In this document: positions 35,291 through 48,738 of the stretch, piece by piece
How the letters are laid out: every line of letters starts with the position of its first letter
Position numbering within the stretch: position 1 is the first letter of the stretch
Source: Stictocephala bisonia
Lineage: Eukaryota; Arthropoda; Insecta; Hemiptera; Membracidae
NCBI GenBank assembly: GCA_035578905.1
Contig: JAQJVL010000083.1
Coordinates: forward strand, 1,386,361-1,450,360
Length of the DNA stretch: 64,000 nt
Direction of reading: 5' to 3'
Made by a program: the position numbers and the translations under genes
The notes under the pieces: generated by a model
Seen by the model: the letters and a program-made list of their open reading frames with translations, nothing else
Database searches by the model: none
Told to the model about the DNA's origin: nothing

Positions 35291-38200
35291 GTCCTTGTGT
35301 ACCACCCCATAGAATCCTGCATGTAAGCAATCATGAGCAGCATTGATGGTTCAGTGCTGTATACAATAATTGTATTATTGACCCTAAATTCTATTCAAAG
35401 TGGCATATTCAGCCCTGGGAAAGATGCATCGAGAATGTATCCACTCATAACTTAGAGGTATATTAAATAGAATTACAGTTAAATATCTAGTAATCAAATA
35501 TTTTGAGTATGTGGATTTATTTTTTCTTTACGGCAGTCTATGTGCTTAGCAAGAAAGTATAACTACTGATAAAAATGGCCAAGGAGTAAATTTATTAGCC
35601 AGCTGACTACATTCATTTTAAAAGTACATATGAAAATAAACCTTAAAAAACCTCTGTTGTCTCCTTACCTCACTCACACTAAATAGTTTCCCCTCACAAG
35701 CCACACATATTTTACCAAAAGCAAATCATATAAATGATGCTGGCTACTGTACATGTAACTAATACGCGGCATGCCTCAGGGGTCCGTTTCATCGCCCATA
35801 TTATTTACAAAATCCCCTCTGCTCCAGCCGGCTGTAAGTTAACAGAATGTCGTCATTTGTCTGTCTGTCTGTCCGCCCTCAATATCCCCCGCACATTTAT
35901 TCTTACCCTCCTTCCTTGGTTATCATCCCCTCAACCCATCCCGGCATCATTCAGACACGTGTGGACAATATAAGTTGACAACGGAGGCAACGAAATGAAA
36001 GGAGTGGTTTCGTGATTGGGGAAAGAATAAATGATGTATAACAATAGATGTCATGAGGAGAGCTTAAAATACTAATAAAATAATGAAAAAGTTTAAGAGG
36101 TAAATCAGTTAACTTTAAGACATTTTGTGAATTAAATAGTCGAGGGCTGTAAATATGAAGCTGATTAATATTTGTAATAAGAACTGGAACAGTGAACAGA
36201 TCATTTGATCAATCTCAGATATGTTAAAGAACGGAATAAAACATTAAAAACAGTATTCATTATTTTAGTATCAGTAAAGAATGAATACTATGAATACAAG
36301 GTAAAAATAAATAAATAAATAAATAAATTTTCCAGACATAATGACAATAGTGTACCGTAAATATTGTGAAACATTAAATTATACGAATACATAAATAATG
36401 ATTATCAAGTACTGTATCACCAATAAAAAATGAAGCGTAATACACAAATAGATAAACGTAGATATTAGATAGCAATGTATACCATATTATCTTAGTAATA
36501 CGATATCAACAATATGCAAAATGCTTTATAAAGAGAATATAATTAATGGATTTTTCTTTACAGCATATTTTGCGCTTTTCTTTACTACATAAAACTTGTT
36601 ATATTATGGTTTTCATGACTCCTTTTTATTGTTACCATTTAAAATAAGATGTACTTCTTTAACGCAATTTAATAAAATTGTAATATATATTTTCCCGTTA
36701 TATTCAATAAAAATATTAATATATTAACTAAGCAAATATTCTATAAGTTTCACTGTTATAGATTATCTTTAGAGCAGTTGTTTTATTTGAATATAAATAT
36801 ACAAATGTTAGTAACACGTACTGATATTCACAGTCATATGTTTTGAATAGTTGTAATTTTCAAGCGAATATTTCAGTGAACCAATACGTAACTCCTGTGT
36901 TTTCTTCAGACAAGAAAAGATAAATCGAGGGCCCATTCCCATAAGATAAGTCAAACTATCCGTTTTTGCACACCAGTGTAATAGATATTCACCCAAACAT
37001 TTTAATTCAATCTTATTTTTTATTTGTTTAATGTTATTGTTTAATTTTTTTCATTACTATGTAAATTGTTATTTTTAATGTTTGAGAATTCCCAGTTCTG
37101 TTGTATTTTGTTCACATGTCAGTAATCCTCTGCTACTAACATACAAACATATTTTAGAGGTGAGATCTAATTTACCAATTTTAACTAAATATACTTTTAT
37201 AAAAAAAATATGTAACATTAGGAAACTATATAAAACTAGCATTTTTAATACTCTTAATTTTGTATTGAGAAGTTTTTTGAAGACAATGCCGACAACAGTG
37301 TAGACTAAACACGAATAAAGATTATGAGATTTTTATAAATTATTTAATTCAATCAAATCTTAACTGAGTTAAATAAATATTTCTCAACCACTACATAACT
37401 AAAGGTCTACATGATATATATTTAAAGTATCTGTATGTATGTTAGTATGACCTGGCTGTTTATATTGAATTTTATTAGAACAGGATTAACCTATTGTGAC
37501 TCGTAATTTCTTTGTTGTCTAGGAAATGTTATGGTTTGAGTAGACAAGAATAAACATTCTTATAAACCATTAAAAGAACATATTTTATTGCTCGAGATTA
37601 TTTAATTTTAATATTTTTTCAAAGAAACTTTATAAACATATCCTAAAGAATTTTACTTTTATGTTAGGCCTTGAAAAAACTGCCTCTGCCATGCTCATAA
37701 TCCTTTCACCAGTTGAAAAAAAAAAAAAAACGGAAGGATTCGTAAAAAACGAATACAAAAGTACAAAAAATATACACTGGCAAAAAATTAATGCTTCCGA
37801 TTAAGCCATTGTAATTACAGAATAAGAGAATATTGCATAACAGGAAAATTTCACTAAAAAAAAAAGAAGGTCGTTGAAAAAGGAAAACAGATAGGGTGAA
37901 TCGAAAAGTCTTATACCATAAATGATAATGAGAGGGTATTTTATTTTTTAATATCCTGGAATAATATTATTTTTTATAGTTATTTATCAATATTATATTG
38001 TGTAAATAGTGAATTTTAAACACTTTTTAAAGAAAACCTATGAAGTAGTAAATTTGATAACACTGTTGTCTATGGCAAATTCTAAATTATTTGGATTATT
38101 GTACACTGTGGGAAACAAATGAACGAAAATGGCTTGCCCATTGGGGTAGGAAAAAGAATAATATATTTCTAGGCCAGGAGAGGGGGGAGGCAGACGAAAT

Positions 38201-40109
38201 ATATTGGCCTGAACATTTATGTGAAAATGTATCAATTTATTTAGAGGAATGAAATTAGTTATCGTTTAATATATACTTTAGTAATCTACTTCAAAACTAC
38301 ATTAGGTGAATATTGTAATAAATAGACTTCGTTTGGTAAAGAAAGACTACGTCGGTAAATGTACTATAATATTAATTTAGTTTTTGCTGATAACATTATT
38401 AATTAAATTTTGCGAGTTTTATCTATTACCTCAATGAAAAATTGCTACTTTTTCACTGTTCTAATAATCGGATACTTCAACAAGCAATAATTCCTCATTT
38501 GTTCTCACCCTTCACTTTGAGGATTCATTTTCATCCCTAATAAATTGGGGATTAACTTTGTCCTGCTTGGGGCTGGATACGAAGATCCGCCAAAGTCCGC
38601 CAGTTTTACGGCAAAGAGTAATGGCAGCGAGAGGGCTGAGGGACGGATTTTTCTTGTTGACTTGAGCGATAAATATTCATTTAGATCTAATCTCGCCCCT
38701 CTCCCGGTATCTTGGCGATGTCATCACTCTGGGGTAGGTTTAGGGACTGGCGGAGAATAATGATTTAAATTGTTTGAAGAATGAAAAATGTAGGCTGATG
38801 AAGCTGTGAAATTGTGCAACAGATCATCAGCTAGATTATTTGTAGAATACCATGTTCAATAATTTTCAGATGCAAAAAAATGTAATAAAATATTTATTAA
38901 CATTATTTTAATTTAAGTTTGTACATGTAATAAAAATTCACATTAATTTAAAAAATTAATTAAATTATAAGTTAAACTTAGCCTAAATACTACTAAATTG
39001 GTTAAACAGGGGAAATTCGTAAAAAATATTGAACGAACATTTGCTAAAAAACAAACTTTATAAGTCATCAACTTGTGCTGAACATTTAATTCAAGAAAAC
39101 CAAAATGAAACTCACTGAACAATAACAAAAGTACATGTTAACCTTCAAGTTTAACTAGGGTCAACTTTACCCTACTCTATTTTTAATACATATTTTTTAG
39201 TAAATAAAGAAAAAACTGAAAATTTAGCATGCAAGTAATTTTAATCGGCCCTTTTATATTTTTATTGTTTAAGTTATTTTTAAACACATCGATGTGTTTG
39301 TTGTAAAGTCTACAAATTATATTGGAGTTTTAAGACCCAAGTACAACAGTTACGAATGCCATTTTAATATATTCTTTAATGGGAATCAAGAGAGCAATTA
39401 ACGATAAACTAAGTTCCATGCTGTGATGAGTGATAAATTATAAAAAAATTTAATAAAAAATGGAAAGTAAACATATTTTTCTTGTTAACTTTTCTTTAGT
39501 TTTCATAACTAAATTCTACTATTTTTGTACAGTATACGAAGAAAATATTTGAATATTTCCAAATTGTGAACATTGTGGTCTTAAAACACGTTAATTTCCG
39601 GTTTAAAATATATTAGTTTTGTTATTTACAAGTTTTGTTATTATTGTTGGGTTGCATATGTTTTAGTGATAAATAATTATAAAGGTTTTGAAAACTTACT
39701 TAAATATGAAACTAAATGAGATACTTTAAAATATAAAATATCAAAATAGAAGTAGATGAACATCATATACATTGTTTTAAATAAGGAAAACACAAAACAA
39801 AATTGGTTTATGGAAGCGAATTCAAATATACCCAAAGAAAATAGCCAGACTACTCAAAACGAAGATAATATAACTGCACTCGTCGTGCTACCTATAAAGT
39901 GATATAAAACTGCAAAAAGAGTTAGAGTTAGACAATTGCCTGAACGTAGCCTCTTATCAGACATTTTATTCGATAAGCAAGCGGAAATAGTGTATTTTTA
40001 TGTTATTTTATGTTAATTTATTAAGGAAATACATTTTAGGTATTTCTTTGGATTACCGCGAAGATTCATTTAATTTTTTTTTTTTTTTAATTCTTAACGA
40101 TATAGACGT
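35291..40109. other. Long A+T-rich spacer; GC-richer patch at 38545-38760
   Basis: No supported gene in 4.8 kb. A short (AAAT)n lies at about 36306-36330 and a poly-A at about 37715-37730. The patch 38545-38760 stands out: balanced composition and a 71-codon plus frame with a mixed, protein-like composition (residues 12-20 YEDPPKSAS) but no domain I know. It might be a decayed exon or element fragment. Confidence 0.45.
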
Positions 40110-40310
40110 ATTGACAAGGTAGCTGTCAGCAATGAACACACATCCTTGACAGCGTGTATTCATCGTTGTTCACGACGTCCCGTGACCTTGTCAAGGCAGG
40201 GTGTCTTGGTCAGTGCCAAGCCAAACCCATGATGTAATGAATGCTGGAATGTTCGTTGCTGGTGCCAACATCGTCCCGTGACCTTGGCCAGAGTCAAGGA
40301 GGAATGCCAA
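40110..40310. repeat. Degenerate 96 bp direct duplication with TGACCTTG boxes
   Basis: GTCCCGTGACCTTG occurs at 40177-40190 and 40273-40286, 96 bp apart, each preceded by a degenerate AATGAA...GTTCGTTG stretch. TGACCTTG is the reverse complement of CAAGGTCA, the extended nuclear-receptor half site (FTZ-F1/ERR type). GTCAAGG also occurs nearby. A regulatory role is speculation. Confidence 0.5.
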
Positions 40311-40487
40311 GTAATCTAACGAACATTGACGGGTCCTGAAGAGAACCTAGAATATAACTTAGCAGATAAAGTATGCATAGGCGAAACATTTTCACTTTGA
40401 GGTAATATATTGTGTAAAGAAAATAACGTAATACGTTTTCTGCGTCAGTAAATAAATATTTAAAAACTCGATATGTGTTTACTAGTG

Positions 40488-40535
40488 TACGGTTACAGTT
40501 GGGTGGGTGGTTCAGTACCACAGTACGCATAATAG
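40488..40535. repeat. Single minisatellite core unit, reverse orientation
   Basis: GTTGGGTGGGTGGTTCAGTA followed by CCACAGTACGCATAATA is the reverse complement of the core ACGTACNGTGGTATTGAMCM plus ACCCA. No array and no flanking inverted repeat is visible here. Confidence 0.7.
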
Positions 40536-42325
40536 CTTACACTAAACAACTTAAGTTAAACTCATCACTATGCATTCAAGCGGGCCAATATTATCTATGC
40601 GATAAGATACAAAGCAATCGAACGTCACTCAACAAACATTTATTGCAAATAAAGTCACTATTTTTTTAATAATTTTTTTGAATTAATCATCCAAGCAAAC
40701 ATCTGGAAAGAAAGCAAACTTTCTTTATTTAACAATTGAAAAGCACGGATGATCCAGTGAGTATATTGCACTAACTGATTCAGTTCATGTGCTTGTTTGG
40801 TGTTGAGTGGTCTTGATTTGTATTATACGATAAGTAAGGAAGACTACTGAATTTTGTTTTAGTTACACTTTTTGAAGTGATCATGATACAAAAAATCTGG
40901 GAAACACTAGGCCTTTGAGGAAGCAGGAAGACGAATGTACTCTAGCCCGAAAATATACTGTAACAAACCAAAAATAATAAAATAAGCTTTGGAAACTTAT
41001 ACGAAGAAAGCACTAAGCATTGTTATGGTACCATTAGGTTTGTACAAACGATATTTGAGTTAGTATGGTTTATGAATTAACTGAGAAGATTTACCATTTT
41101 TAGTACGAGCAGTGAAACGGTCATAAATGTCCGACTATGATAAATGAAAAGATATTATTCTCTCAGCGAATGCAAAAAGTTCCGTTCTTTCCACCATTTG
41201 GTATTATTTTGTTATGTATTTTCTCTGTTACTGAGCAATATTTATCAATTTTGTTTTATCTTTCTCAAAAATATCAGATTGTATTAAATTTTTTTACTAT
41301 CCATGTTTGTTGTGATTTGAGTTTTGTTAGGAATTCGGTTATATTGTGAGACTAGTCTCTGGTAATAACTGTACTAATAAGAACATTGAAAATAATATTT
41401 GGTTTTTCACACCCTTGAAAACAAAATTAATTTTATAACACGTGATAAAAATGTAAATATTACACAAAACAGTATAAGTTTATCGTTTATATTTTCGTTT
41501 ACAATTATATATGTGAAATAACACGTAAACATGTTTAATTGATCTTGCAACATTATGTATTTATTCTAAAGATAAGATATCCCTTTAAATTTAGTATGTA
41601 CGATAGTTAAAATAATGGAGCTTATTTTTCTAGTTATTAAAATTAAGAACACTTTTCTTCATATTGTCTATATAATGTATGCAGATTATATACTAAAATG
41701 AATGCATATATAGTAAAAAAGCAATGCAGTTATATTTCCATCCCTTAAAAGAGAATGCGGACGATGTAAAATCAGTCTTTGAAAGAAGAGAATTCCATTT
41801 ATCATTAAGCACATAGAGATATTTTCTTCTTCTAAGTGATTAGGTTGGCTACACTGCTTAGTCAAGGGATATTTATTTGATCATCTGTTTTTGCCAGTAA
41901 TACAGATATTCAATATTAGATTTAGAGGTTATTAATGACACTCAAATAACTTAATTTATTATTTTGAAAAAGCAGGAAAATCGGAAAGTAAGAATGGTTA
42001 ATTATTTAAATGTTTGAAACTTCCTCTTTTCTGTTTAAGTGCCACTAAACAAATTAAAATGAGGAGTGAAATTGATTTTTACAGTTTATTTAGCTTTAAG
42101 TTTTACAGTGAACTTGACAACTTCCCGTAATAGCTTTTAAAGCGGGAATTTTGTCACTAGCTACAATAGTTTCCCTATAACCCACACATTTTAACACATT
42201 GATGTTAAATTTCAGGTATTTAAAGTACTATTACGATTTTGAGTCAATATATCAATAAATTTTGAGTCACATAATTCATTGATAGTTTCTATATCTTGTA
42301 AGTTTATGTAAATCACAATTAATGA
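40536..42325. other. A+T-rich spacer
   Basis: I see no gene. The 70-codon frame at 41137-41349 is hydrophobic, rich in F, I, L and S, as expected for chance A+T-rich translation. Confidence 0.5.
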
Positions 42326-42474
42326 CAGCACGGAAGGACAGCGGTTAAGTATTCGGAATATGATATGCATTTTCCTAAGTTCAAACCTCCAACTGAACTA
42401 ACAGTCATTAATTTACTTGCTGAACAAAGTTTATGCACAGGCCTGCAGGTGCATGTAAACTGGCGAGTGAAATA
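42326..42474 (+). repeat. tRNA-derived SINE, copy 3 (most diverged)
   Basis: Plus-strand order: CAGCACGGAAGGACAGCGGT, TAAGTATTCGGAATATG, a degenerate B box (AGTTCAAACCTCC), then TTGCTGAACAAAGTTTATGC, ACAGGCCTGCAGGTGCATGT and AAACTGGCGAGTGAA. The 3' body is the best conserved part. It ends in an AAATAAATAA tail. Confidence 0.75.
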
Positions 42475-43153
42475 AATAAGTGTTGACAGAAGTCAACTAA
42501 AAATTTTAATTTTTATTGAAAATAGGTTTTGAGACTTACCAAGTGTACGAAGCGAATTATGGACATTTTTACATTATGTTAATCAAAAAAGTGTGTCTAT
42601 ATAAATATTTCCGTGAAAACCAACGTCAACTCTTATCATTCAAACCCATTTATTGTTATCTTAAAATTTTTTGTTTATTACTTTAATTTTAAGTTAGTTT
42701 TCAAAACAAAAACAAATAGGTATTCGTTATTTCATCACAATTAAAAAGAACTCCCTTGGAATATTACATCAACCCTCACCGTATCTTAGAGAGGTTGTAC
42801 GCAGTTCGGGGGAAACTTTAGAGCGCCATCTACAAAGTTGAATTAAGCCGGTAATCGAGGGTAAAGGATTTGGACTGGTAAAAGAGGCTACCAGCGGTTA
42901 AAATGTCTTAATGTGATTCGGGCTCCCCATAGAGGCAATTCACTGGAATAATTTATCCACGACTCAGACGGCTCGGTTCCAAGAGAAGGATCTTAACTCT
43001 AAACTCTTAAACTTATAAGAATTAAAACATAATTTATCATGATGAAATATTTACACTTGTACAAATATATCTGAGAATAGGAAAATAACATCTTAACAAT
43101 TATAATATTTTTCAAACAATTTCAACAGAAATTACAAAAAATAAACATATTTT
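42475..43153. other. Spacer with GC-richer patch 42775-42990
   Basis: The patch has balanced composition but stops in all frames within short distance. No recognised element. Confidence 0.45.
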
Positions 43154-43494
43154 GGATCTTTTCCGTAAATTCACTACCACTACTTATTTTCCCCCCTTTA
43201 ATTCACTACCACTTGATAAATATTCTATTACTCTAAAAACTGTTCTCCAATCATTTCTACGTCCACTATGGTATTCCTTATCCGTTAGGAATCCGATATC
43301 GCTGGCCTTATCACTTTCCAAGAACTTTCACACGGAGAGCGCATTCAAAGGTAAGTCAAACATTAGATTTACCAGTTTATGGTTAACAGTTTTAAGCCAC
43401 CTAACTTAACCAAACATAACCGTAATTACGACAAAAAAGTAGTGGTAGTGAAGTAACGTAAAAAGTAATAATAGTGAATTAACGGAAAAGATCC
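43154..43494. mobile_element. MITE with GGATCTTTTCCGT ends, 341 bp
   Basis: GGATCTTTTCCGTAAATTCA at 43154 is mirrored by TGAATTAACGGAAAAGATCC ending at 43494. The arms continue with repeated CACTACCACTACTT boxes on the left and their complements on the right, indicating about 60 bp arms with subterminal repeats. The 85-codon frame at 43152-43409 lies inside and is not credible as a gene. Confidence 0.8.
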
Positions 43495-45274
43495 ACACAC
43501 TTTTAATTAATTTCAGACTATTATTTACAGAAAAGTTCTCTTGAAATATTATTAACGCATTTTTAAATGTGTAAGTAGTAAAGAAAAAAATATCAGTGTT
43601 ATACTTTTACATTCTTGTCTTTGTCCGCACAAATTCTTATGTTTATAAGTAATGTCTCTAGTCATTTCTTTACTTACAATTAAAATTTAACGAACAGTTC
43701 CTTTTGTATTTCATATAATTTATAACTTCAACAATCTGATGAAAGATATAAGATTAATTAAATTTAGAAATATATGCATACAAAGTAATTGGGTTCAGCT
43801 GAAGCGTGGTGAGAGCTTAGGTTTTCAACTATTATAGCGCTTTTAGGAGAAAAAAAATAAAATGTAATTATTATGTCCTACCTTTCTTCCACGAAAGAAC
43901 AAACAAATTTAATTTCTCTGCTACATTATAATGTTACTTATAATTTCATAAATGAATTACTAAAACACTTTTCAATATTGGTTTATTTTAGAAAATAAAC
44001 CATATATTGGTTTTATATATGGAAAATATGCGTTTCTCTAAATATCAAGCATGTTAATTTTATGGCCAGTTGCTGTAAATATTTTACAAATAATGTACAG
44101 AAACAAACAGTAATTTAACTTTTTCAAGAAATTAATCAACGAAATTCACGCAATTTCCAATATAGGAAGAAATGGAAAAATAAAAACAAAATATAGCTTC
44201 AGTTGGGAATTTTCAGTATTTTCTGTAAAATAATTTAATGTGTTGCACGTTAAAAAGATTCTTTAGTGAACTTAACTGCGGATAAAAGCTAGGATATGTC
44301 TTGAATAGAGATTGACTATTAAATATGGCTATATAAAGGAAGAGGAAGAAGAGGATAGCGGTTGATAAACGACACAAAAGAAGAACAGAAATACGAAAGA
44401 ACAAAGATAATGGGGATGCAACAAACAGGTATTGTGGAAGGGTACAAGAGGGCCTGCATGAAGGCAAAATGCCAATAATGATGATGATGAATGAAGAATA
44501 AGATAATAGTAAAAAATAAATGTGTCCTCTTCATGGAGATCTATAATTGCAAGTGGTATATTCAAAACAAAGTTAAAAAAGTCCATCTTCAAGCTTAATT
44601 TCTAAAGGAGGGCAAAGAAATGTTTCCACAATCACAATAAGAAAGTGGATCACAAAAGTCGTTACAAACGGAATGGGGCAGGTAAGTACATTGTTGTGCA
44701 GATTTATGAAAAGTGACTCCCGAGGGCATCACGTATTGTTCGTCCTGGTTTGCCTACAACAATCACCATACTACGTGCTGAGCCTCAACAATACACTCAC
44801 ATTGTTGTGTAAATGATTTTATGTGGGGAGTTTCTCCGGTCATCTTCTTTATTGAGTCTTGTGTTTGTGGTAATATTGTTTATGACGAATTTAAGTGTTA
44901 GTAAAAAACTTTTTATATTTTTATCACTTAATAAAACAAAGTGTACGTAATTTGTTATATATTTTGTCTGATATGCTTGAATTTTCTTAAAATTAAAATA
45001 ACATTTATTACATAGGTGTAAGGAATATGATGTTACATTCCTTCCCTAAACGTTCTTCGAATGTATTATATTTGGTATATTGTACACTACAACACAACAA
45101 TCAATAATGGTATGTGTTAAAACATTATTAGTTACAAAATATACTAATGATAAATAATTTATTATGTATAACACACGTTAAACGAATTTTAGATTGTGAA
45201 TCTTTCTATAGAAACTATCGCTTATTATATATAACGAAAATATTTACATTTCCCTTATTCAGTTTTGTGGGTAA
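43495..45274. other. A+T-rich spacer
   Basis: I see no gene or recognised repeat. Overlapping minus frames at 44213-44592 come from a purine-rich (GAA/GAT) stretch and have low-complexity F/L/S products. Confidence 0.5.
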
Positions 45275-45412
45275 TGGTTCCCACAGGAGACCAATAATGA
45301 CCGGGTAGGTGGGCTACAAGGGCTGGATCCTGCAGACGGTCACCCATCCAAGGAGCAGCCTCGCTGAATTCTGTTTGATACCGTTATCTTGCGATACCGC
45401 AAGCTTGTTTAT
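45275..45412 (-). repeat. 5S-rRNA-derived SINE, copy 1
   Basis: In minus-strand sense it contains AAGATAACGGTATCAAACAG, then GCGAGGCTGCTCCTTGGATG, then GGTGACCGTCTG. The block TTGGATGGGTGACCG is the box C region of 5S rRNA and GCGAGG precedes it as in 5S rRNA. The rest diverges from 5S, as in SINE3-type elements that borrow the 5S internal promoter. The downstream body (CAGGATCCAGCCCTTGTAGC) differs from 5S and matches copy 2 loosely. Confidence 0.78.
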
Positions 45413-45426
45413 TACATGTTTACTTC

Positions 45427-46929
45427 TACAGGATGTCCCTGAACTGTCTGAGGATATTTATAGGTATTGATTGTGGGTTAAAAACAAAACATAACATCAA
45501 ATTTAAAATTTTCAAATCACCTCCGGTACCCGTACAGCCACCATTTTGTATTTTTTACAGATTTTTTATTTTTAATACTATTTAACCTATTGAGTTAAAA
45601 TTTGATATACACATTAATAAAACAATTTTATTACTGAAATAAAAAAAAAAATAAAAAACCTTTTTTAATTATTTTCCAAATTGAGGTACTTTGTAATGTT
45701 TGATCCTTAATAACTTTTTAAAGGTAAGGAACAAAAAAAATTATAAGATTAATTTTTTTAGCAAATTAAACTGTTAATGCAAAAAAGTAAAGTCGAATGA
45801 AACCAGATGACAAACAATTGACATTTGAGTATTTTTATATTTTATCATTTACGCGTCAATGTGTACAGCCATGGTGTCGTGCCACGAATCAACCACAACA
45901 ATACATCAGGGATATATTCTGATTACTTTCATCCAAAACATTACATTAAAGTGATTTGTGATGGTATTGTAATAAAAATATTCCTAGCAGATGATTTTCG
46001 TTGTAATTAAATTAAAAATTAATTTTAACCTTAAGCAGAGCCCTAAAAAATAAAAATGTTGTAAAATTTATTTTCGATACAAAGTAGTTAGTTGACACAA
46101 AACAAGTAAAATTAAAAAACATTATATTAAATTAAAACTTTAATTAAATTTATTTTCACTTATGAACCATGCTCAAAATTTGAGCCCAAACACAGCATTT
46201 TCCTCCTTAATAATCAATTCCACTGTATGTTTAGGGCTGAGCAGGTAGGTTAAGATCACTGTACGTGTAGGGGTGGGCGGGTGGGTCAATTCCACTAAAG
46301 ATTTGGAATTGACCCACGTAGTAAAATTTAGTAAAATTATGACCATTTTCATAATTTTACTAAAGATAATTTAGCACAATATAATACAATACAATACAAA
46401 TCTCTGTATTAAAATGTTTTGGATGAAAGTAATCAGAATATATCCCTGATGTATTGTTGTGGTTGACTCGTGCGGCACGACACCATGGCTGAACACATTG
46501 ACGCGTAAATGATTCAATACAAAAATACTCAAATCTCAATTGTTTGTCATCCGATTTCGTTCAACTTTACTTTTTTGGATTGAACATTTAACTTGCTAAA
46601 GAAAGGTATACTTATAATTTTGTCGTATTCCTTACTTTTAAAAAGTTACTAAGGATAAAAAATTTCATAGTGCTACCATTTTGAAAATAATTAAAGAAGG
46701 TTTTTGATTTTTTTTATTTCAGTAAGAAAGTGGTTTTCAAAATGTGTATATAAAATTTTAACTCTATAGGTTAAATATTTTTAAAAATAAAAATAATTTG
46801 TAAAAAATACAAAATGGTGGCTGTACGGGTCCCGGAAGTGATTTAGAAATTTTAAATATGATATTATGCCTTGTTTGGCCCACATTCATTTCCCAAAAAT
46901 GTCCTCAGATTGATCGGGGACACCCTGTA
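45427..46929. mobile_element. TA-flanked foldback element, 1.5 kb, with minisatellite core at its centre
   Basis: Ends read CAGGATGTCCCTGAACTGTC and, mirrored, CAGGGTGTCCCCGATCAATC, each flanked by TA as for Tc1/mariner-type insertions. Arms of about 550 bp pair, including CACCTCCGGTACCCGTACAG with its counterpart near 46835, and the block around ACGCGTCAATGTGTACAGCC with GGCTGAACACATTGACGCGT. The 61-codon frame at 45825-46010 lies in the left arm and is interrupted in the right arm. No transposase is present. Confidence 0.85.
46215..46317. repeat. Two minisatellite core units and a hairpin at the foldback centre
   Basis: CACTGTATGTTTAGGGCTGA, GCAGGTAGGTTAAGATCACT, then GTACGTGTAGGGGTGGGCGG and GTGGGTCAATTCC. 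GTGGGTCAATTCC pairs with GGAATTGACCCAC (46304-46316) across an 11 nt loop. Orientation is reverse to 2155-2405. It lies within 100 bp of the exact midpoint of the element. Confidence 0.8.
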
Positions 46930-48738
46930 TACTTTTACAAAATTTTTAAAACCTCTTTTACAAATATAAATACAATACTACATACAAAGAGTAAGTAGTA
47001 TTCTATTAAAAATAGTAATTATTACACATCAAAATAATTTACTGTTCTTAAAGAAGGGAGGACAAGAAATAAAAATGCCGAAGTTAAGATGTGGATTTCC
47101 CAACAGCCAACCAATATGAGGGGGACGGTAGGGTGAGATAAGGTGAGACAGCTGATTTTGACAGATTCAATTCCAAACGTTGCTCAGCAGTGGACAGTGA
47201 TTTTTTATATAAGTCACAACATGTGTTATAGGATTTCCTCAAGGTTTTTATTTTATTTTTATTACTTTTTGAATTTTATATTATGTTAAGGGTTAACTTA
47301 TGAACTTTTATATGTAATCCGTTAATATTTGTATATAAATTACTACATAAAACATATTTGAGTATTTTTTATACTTTTGTTGTCTTGGTATGTTCATATT
47401 CTACAGATAAACATAATAATTACATCATTGATAAATAAAATGATATCCATAAATTTACGGAGATTAACTTGCCGCTTAAAAAGTTAATTATTTTTCAAAA
47501 TTGTTTGTCAGATGACCAATATTTAAATGCTAAAAATGTTAAAAATATAAGAGATCATGTGCTTACAATTAAAATGTAAAAACAGTTATAAATATAAATA
47601 AATCCATACCATTGTTTAAATACATTTCAATTTAGTGAAATTAGCCCGAACAGTTTATTAAAAATAAAAACCCATTTTATAAGAATCCTAAAAATAAACA
47701 AATAATTAGAAAGAGCAATAACTTTTCATTATTTTTCTCACATAGTAATTATTGACGATTATTGATTACAAATTGAAATTTTTCTTTGTAGTTCCATCCC
47801 TATAACGTAAGGATCGTAAATGTTATTTACTGGAATTGACTGTCATGATAATAGTGTTTCTTGTATTTGTATTGTTTTAAAAATATTTTTAGTTACATTT
47901 TGCGTATATAAAATATTACACTTACAAATAGTTTAGATACAATTAAGATGAAATGTAATCTCTTATATAAAATAAAAATTTGCTTGAAAACATTTACAAA
48001 ATCAATTTACGACACTCTTATAATCTAAGAGTATTACAATTTAAAATCGATGTATTCTTATTTTACTAAAAACACTCTTAGGATGGACTTCATCCATCTA
48101 TTTTCCAAGATAATAAGAATAGTTGGGAACAAAAGGAATGAAGACAAGGAGACGCGAACTTTAAAGGATTTCTAGCACTCCAACTATTTCCAAGCATTCT
48201 TTACATTTCACACCAACTGTCGGAAAGACTGTTTCTACATAGGGCTTACCATTATTCTGTAATTTTATTTTACATTTCATATCTAGAACACTTAAAAACA
48301 ACACAAGATTTATGTTTTAAAATTTTCTTTACAAAGAGTATTTAAAGAAACTACAAAATATGAAATTAGGCCATTAACACATTTAAAGTTATTATTATCA
48401 TTAACATTTTAGGCTGTAACCAAGAACACGATTAAAAATATATATATAGTAAAAACGTTAACAGTTTCGGAGGGGAATTTAAGGTACGTAAAAATTGAAT
48501 TTGGAAATTAATATATTACGTCTTACATTCCAGCTTAATTTTTTTTAATTTATATAATTTCTTAATCACCTACGAAATCACGTCTACCAACCGATACATT
48601 GCTTTGTCAAGAGATGTGGCCTGTTTTGCTTTAAAAAATTCTCATACTAATATTTATGGAAGGGGATAAATATTTTATTCATAAGGTATTCCAAGTTTAT
48701 TGGATATTTCCCATCACATAAACAAACAAAATCATTGT
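46930..48738. other. A+T-rich spacer
   Basis: I see no gene. A GC-richer run at 47090-47160 has no long frame. Confidence 0.5.

Noticed and set aside
44213..44592. Overlapping hydrophobic minus frames as a membrane protein
   Set aside because: They read a purine-rich low-complexity stretch in different frames, all giving F/L/S-rich products.
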